From an uncultured Lachnospiraceae bacterium (GTDB taxonomy: Bacteria > Bacillota > Clostridia > Lachnospirales > Lachnospiraceae): a stretch of DNA of 18,364 nt. Of the stretch, positions 15,448 through 18,364 are shown piece by piece (the stretch's first letter is position 1; every line of letters starts with the position of its first letter). The stretch is from positions 1 through 18,364 of the forward strand of contig CADCOU010000189.1 in NCBI GenBank assembly GCA_902803155.1, given 5' to 3'. The position numbers and the translations under genes are program-made. A model generated the notes under the pieces. It saw only the letters and a program-made list of their open reading frames with translations. It made no database searches and was not told the DNA's origin.

Positions 15448-15514
15448 TATCCGTTGCATCCGGTCCGGATTTGGGGGATCGGGTGTTCTCGTGATGGCAA
15501 TCTTTTTCAAATTG

Positions 15515-15523
15515 TGGTACACT
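15515..15523 (+). promoter_or_regulatory. Candidate extended -10 promoter of the second GT2 operon
   Basis: TGG-TACACT (15515-15523) is an extended -10 element 36 bases before the GT2 ATG; the -35 TGGCAA (15495-15500, 17-bp spacer) is weak. A competing TTGTGG (15512-15517) / TAAAAT (15535-15540) pair would start inside the ribosome binding site and is less likely. Confidence 0.45.
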
Positions 15524-15558
15524 CTTTGGAACAGTAAAATGTCAGGAGTATGTGAACT

Positions 15559-16566
15559 ATGCTTCACTCAGTGGTAATACCCTGCTACAGGTCTTCCCGG
15601 ACGATCCGCAAGGTAGTTGAGGAGACGATGGAGCAGTTTCGAAAAATGGACCGCGGGGATGTGGAATTTGTCCTGGTGGACGACTGCAGTCCCGATGAAG
15701 GCGCTACCGTGAGAGAATTGCGCAGCCTGGTTGCGGACTATCCGAATGTCCGTGTGGTTGAGCTTGCCAAGAACGGCGGGCAGCACAATGCTTCCATGGC
15801 AGGGCTGAACTATGTCCGGGGGGATCTGATCATTTCCATGGATGATGACGGACAGACCAGCCCCACACAGCTTCCGAAACTGCTGGACGAGATTGATAAG
15901 GGGTATGATATCGTCTACGGATATTATCCCCACAAACAGCACAGCGGGTTCCGCAACCTCGGCAGCAGGTTCAACCAGTGGACCACAAGAGTCCTGCTGG
16001 ACAAACCGAAGAATATGAATACCAGTTCCTTCTGGGTGATCCGCAGATTTGTCAGGGATTATGCAATCCAGTACCGGAGCGCCTACACCCATCTGCAGGG
16101 AGTGTTCCTGCGGGTGACCCGCAATATCAGCTGTATCCCGGTCGAGCATTTCAGGCGGGAAGTCGGACAGAGCGGGTATACGTTCAGCAAGCTGGTGCGG
16201 CTCTGGGGGAACATCATCGGTTTCTCCATCGTTCCGCTCCGCATGGCGACCCTGCTTGGCAACTTCTTCGCGGTAGTCGGACTGATCGGGATCATCGCCG
16301 TGATTATCCGGAAGATCGTCCGTCCGGTCACTGCGATCGGCTGGCCCAGCATGATGGTTTCCATATTCTTCTTCTCCGGACTGATCCTGATGTTCATGGG
16401 GCTGATCGGGGAATACATCGGAAGGATCTTTCTCGGGATGTGCAACAACCCGCAGTATGTCGTCCGTCAGATCGATGAACACGGCAATGCACCGTACCTG
16501 GTAAATGAGGACGGCGTGCGTTTCTACGCACCCGGACAGAAGGAAGAAAAGGAGGACGGGTCATGA
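15559..16566 (+). CDS. GT2 glycosyltransferase with two C-terminal TM helices (DPM1/CsbB/GtrB-like), second paralogue
   Basis: 335 residues; AGGAG at 15544-15548, 10 bases before the ATG. GT-A fold: MLHSVVIPCYRSSRTI, VLVDDCSPDEG (D41-D42), D95-D-D97 in ISMDDDGQTSPTQ. Two TM helices at about 230-250 and 264-288 end in GLIGEYIGRIFLG, as in CsbB/GtrB proteins, which build undecaprenyl-phosphate sugars for transfer by a GT-C partner. About the same length as the copy at 6237 and homologous to it throughout, but clearly diverged in the acceptor-side region (for example YYPHKQHSGFRNLGSRFNQ versus IYRKRRFNPIKNLFGKISQ). The ATP-grasp gene begins inside its stop (ATGA at 16563-16566). It sits directly after the tandem yfhO genes, which makes it the closest candidate partner for them. 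Sugar unknown. Confidence 0.9.
   Translation: MLHSVVIPCYRSSRTIRKVVEETMEQFRKMDRGDVEFVLVDDCSPDEGATVRELRSLVADYPNVRVVELAKNGGQHNASMAGLNYVRGDLIISMDDDGQTSPTQLPKLLDEIDKGYDIVYGYYPHKQHSGFRNLGSRFNQWTTRVLLDKPKNMNTSSFWVIRRFVRDYAIQYRSAYTHLQGVFLRVTRNISCIPVEHFRREVGQSGYTFSKLVRLWGNIIGFSIVPLRMATLLGNFFAVVGLIGIIAVIIRKIVRPVTAIGWPSMMVSIFFFSGLILMFMGLIGEYIGRIFLGMCNNPQYVVRQIDEHGNAPYLVNEDGVRFYAPGQKEEKEDGS
16550..16555 (+). promoter_or_regulatory. Ribosome binding site of the second ATP-grasp gene
   Basis: AGGAGG at 16550-16555 inside the end of the GT2 gene, 7 bases before the ATG at 16563. Translation is independent as well as coupled. Confidence 0.8.
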
Positions 16567-17741
16567 AAAAGCTTATGATAATGGGCGCAGGGATCTATCA
16601 GGTCCCGCTGATCAAAGTGGCAAAGGAGATGGGGATCTATACCATCGCAGTTTCGATTCCGGGCAAGTATCCGGGATTTGCATACGCGGACGAAGTCCTG
16701 CACATCAATACGGTAGATGCGGAAGCAGTACTGGAAGCGGCAAAGAAAGAACAGATCGACGGCATCTGCACAGCCGGAACAGACGTTGCGGTCATGACGA
16801 TCGGACGGGTCAATGACGCCCTCGGACTGTGCGGCATCTCGTATGAAGCGGCAAAGATCGCGTGCGACAAAGTCAGCATGAAGCAGTGCTATGAAGAGCA
16901 CGGAGTGCGTACGGCCCGCTACCGCAAGGTTTACTTTAACGAGGATATCTCCGGAAAGATAGAGGGACTGCAGTATCCTCTGATCGTGAAGATCGTAGAC
17001 TCCTCCGGAAGCCGCGGGATCACCAGGGTGGACAGGCCGGACCAGCTCCAGTCAGCGATCACCAACGCGCAGGCTTTTACCAGGAAAGATTATTACATCG
17101 TCGAGGAATTCATCGTAGGCCGTGAATTCGGTGCGCAGGCATTTGTCATGGACGGAAAGGTGCAGTTCATCCTTCCGCACGGAGACTATATCTTCCACGG
17201 AAGCACAGGCGTTCCGGCAGGGCATTTCGCTCCTTACGAACTCAGTGAGGAAGCACAGAAAGACTGTTTTGAGACCTGTGAAAAAGCGATTCTGGCGATG
17301 GGGCTGGATAACTGTGCGGTCAACTGCGATTTCATCATGCGGGATGGCAAGACTTATGTCCTGGAGATCGGAGGCCGATCCGGGGCGACCTGTCTGGCAG
17401 AGCTGGTATCCATTTACTATGGCTATGATTACTACAGGAAGATCATCGAAGTCGCACTGGGCCAGAAGCCGGACTTCCCGACAGACAAGGCAGTGCCGAA
17501 CGCGTCAAAGCTCCTCATGAGCGACAGAGACGGTGAGATCATCGCCCTGGCAAACCGCAATCCGAAGAGCGACAGGAACATCTACGAAGTATGCTTCGAC
17601 TACACGGTCGGCGACCAGGTCAAAAAGTTCCATGTCGGTCCGCACAGGATCGGTCATGTCGTCACGCAGGGCAGGACACTTGCGGAGGCAACCGCAGCCC
17701 TGGACCGCGCGCTGAAGAATATCGAGATCGAAGTGGTGTGA
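16563..17741 (+). CDS. ATP-grasp ligase, second paralogue
   Basis: 392 residues with a perfect AGGAGG site. It aligns almost without gaps to the 393-residue protein at 4989: N-terminal LMIMGAGIYQVPLIKVAKEMG and a preATP domain with VSIPGKYPGFAYADEVL (the other copy has ATIPGPYAGIPYADEVL). The ATP-grasp core has K143 (IVKIVD), G149-S-R-G152-I, E181 (VEEF) and E268 in VLEIGGRSGATCLAELVS. The Asn of the common E-x-N-P-R motif is Gly270 here, while R272 and the following S-G-A are kept. It is likely to join a carboxylate to an amine or similar group through an acyl phosphate in the cytoplasm. Third position in the cluster yfhO-GT2-ATP-grasp-ANL. Substrate unknown; being in one operon with an adenylating enzyme suggests two successive carboxylate-activating steps. 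Confidence 0.88.
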   Translation: MKKLMIMGAGIYQVPLIKVAKEMGIYTIAVSIPGKYPGFAYADEVLHINTVDAEAVLEAAKKEQIDGICTAGTDVAVMTIGRVNDALGLCGISYEAAKIACDKVSMKQCYEEHGVRTARYRKVYFNEDISGKIEGLQYPLIVKIVDSSGSRGITRVDRPDQLQSAITNAQAFTRKDYYIVEEFIVGREFGAQAFVMDGKVQFILPHGDYIFHGSTGVPAGHFAPYELSEEAQKDCFETCEKAILAMGLDNCAVNCDFIMRDGKTYVLEIGGRSGATCLAELVSIYYGYDYYRKIIEVALGQKPDFPTDKAVPNASKLLMSDRDGEIIALANRNPKSDRNIYEVCFDYTVGDQVKKFHVGPHRIGHVVTQGRTLAEATAALDRALKNIEIEVV

Positions 17742-17743
17742 AT

Positions 17744-18364
17744 ATGAATGCTAAACTACAGAAAAAACTCATGAACGGTTACATCCTCATGGATCTGCCC
17801 CAGATGCTGCACAAGGTGCCGAAGAATTTCTCGAAGGCGATTGCGATGCAGAATAAGCGGGTGCAGGAGCTGGCGAAGCGCGCCTATGAGATCCCGTTCT
17901 ACCGGGAGCGTTTTGACCGCGCCGGCGTGAAGCCGGAGGACATCCGGACCGGGGATGACCTGACAAAACTGCCCGTCCTGACCAAGGATGAACTGAGGGA
18001 GTGGATGGCAGGACTGAAGGACAGGCCTGAGTATAAAGACTGGATCTGCGATACCACATCCGGCTCCACCGGAAAGCCGGTATCCATCCTGTTCTCCCCG
18101 CGCGAGAAGGCGTACATGAAGGCGAACTGGTACAGGGTCATGCTCTGCTGCGGATACAATCCCCTGACGGGGAAGATGATGAGCCGTATCAACATGCACG
18201 ACGTCAATCCGGGCGGGCAGGATACCTTTCTCCAGAAGTTCGGCCTGTTCCGGCATGCCTTTGTGGACCAGTACGCACCGGAGAGCGATGTGATCGACCG
18301 GATCAATGAGTATGAGCCTGACTGGCTGTACATGAACAAGACGGAACTGATGAGGCTGGTGCTC
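17744..18364 (+). CDS. PaaK/CapK-like adenylate-forming (ANL) enzyme, 5' part only
   Basis: The frame is open from ATG 17744, 2 bases after the ATP-grasp stop, to the window end (207 residues). Upstream bases give only a poor ribosome binding site, so coupling is likely. Residues 35-70 hold the PaaK-like start (LAKRAYEIPFYRERFDRAGVKPEDIRTGDDLTKLPVLTKDELR). The ANL phosphate-binding loop TTSGSTGKP lies at about residues 104-112. The family activates a carboxylate as an acyl-adenylate and passes it to CoA or another acceptor; CapK proteins sit in capsule/polysaccharide gene clusters, where a function is not settled. No TM helix is seen in the visible part. The AMP/thiolation C-terminal domain lies outside. 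Phenylacetate specificity is not implied by the homology. Confidence 0.85.
   Translation, partial: MNAKLQKKLMNGYILMDLPQMLHKVPKNFSKAIAMQNKRVQELAKRAYEIPFYRERFDRAGVKPEDIRTGDDLTKLPVLTKDELREWMAGLKDRPEYKDWICDTTSGSTGKPVSILFSPREKAYMKANWYRVMLCCGYNPLTGKMMSRINMHDVNPGGQDTFLQKFGLFRHAFVDQYAPESDVIDRINEYEPDWLYMNKTELMRLVL

Noticed and set aside
15331..15537. 68-codon open frame after the second yfhO gene
   Set aside because: It overlaps the yfhO end, crosses the hairpin and promoter, and has no ribosome binding site.

Overview
The window looks like chromosomal DNA of a low-to-moderate-GC Firmicute, most likely a member of the Clostridia/Lachnospiraceae. This is inferred from AGGAGG-type ribosome binding sites, consensus sigma-A promoters, TTG and GTG starts, tandem YfhO proteins, secreted proteins with Big_2-type Ig repeats, and an OadA/PycB-like tail. 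No rRNA, tRNA, insertion sequence or CRISPR array was seen. The theme is synthesis and decoration of cell-envelope glycopolymers.

Layout. (1) 1-168 is the 3' end of a carboxyltransferase-type decarboxylase/carboxylase subunit, closed by a terminator. (2) 378-4021 (+) is a probable operon: a short DtxR/MntR-like metal-dependent repressor, a membrane acyltransferase overlapping it by 4 bases, a membrane-anchored rhodanese-like protein lacking the catalytic Cys, and a multipass membrane protein resembling GT-C glycosyltransferases. It ends in a strong bidirectional terminator. (3) 4123-4818 (-) is a WbqC-family protein. It is divergent from an operon at 4989-7214 (+) that encodes an ATP-grasp ligase and a two-TM GT2 glycosyltransferase and has a perfect TTGACA-17-TATAAT promoter. 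(4) 7317-9618 (-) holds two secreted cell-wall proteins, an L,D-transpeptidase and a Big_2/NlpC-P60-like protein. (5) 9853-15367 (+) holds two tandem, overlapping YfhO-family GT-C proteins behind another perfect consensus promoter and a leader that can fold into a three-way junction. (6) 15559-18364 (+) holds a second GT2, a second ATP-grasp ligase (4-base overlap) and the start of a PaaK/CapK-like adenylate-forming enzyme that runs off the window.

How the parts may work together. In Bacillus and related bacteria a CsbB-like GT2 with two C-terminal TM helices loads a sugar onto undecaprenyl phosphate, and a YfhO-type GT-C protein transfers it to a surface polymer outside the cell. This window has two such GT2s and two YfhOs, so two decoration routes are plausible. 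Each GT2 is paired with a paralogous ATP-grasp enzyme in opposite gene order, and one pair is followed by an ANL-type adenylating enzyme. That suggests amide- or ester-forming chemistry coupled to sugar loading. The WbqC protein and the acyltransferase fit the same envelope-modification picture. The substrates cannot be read from the sequence, and the joint role is inference.
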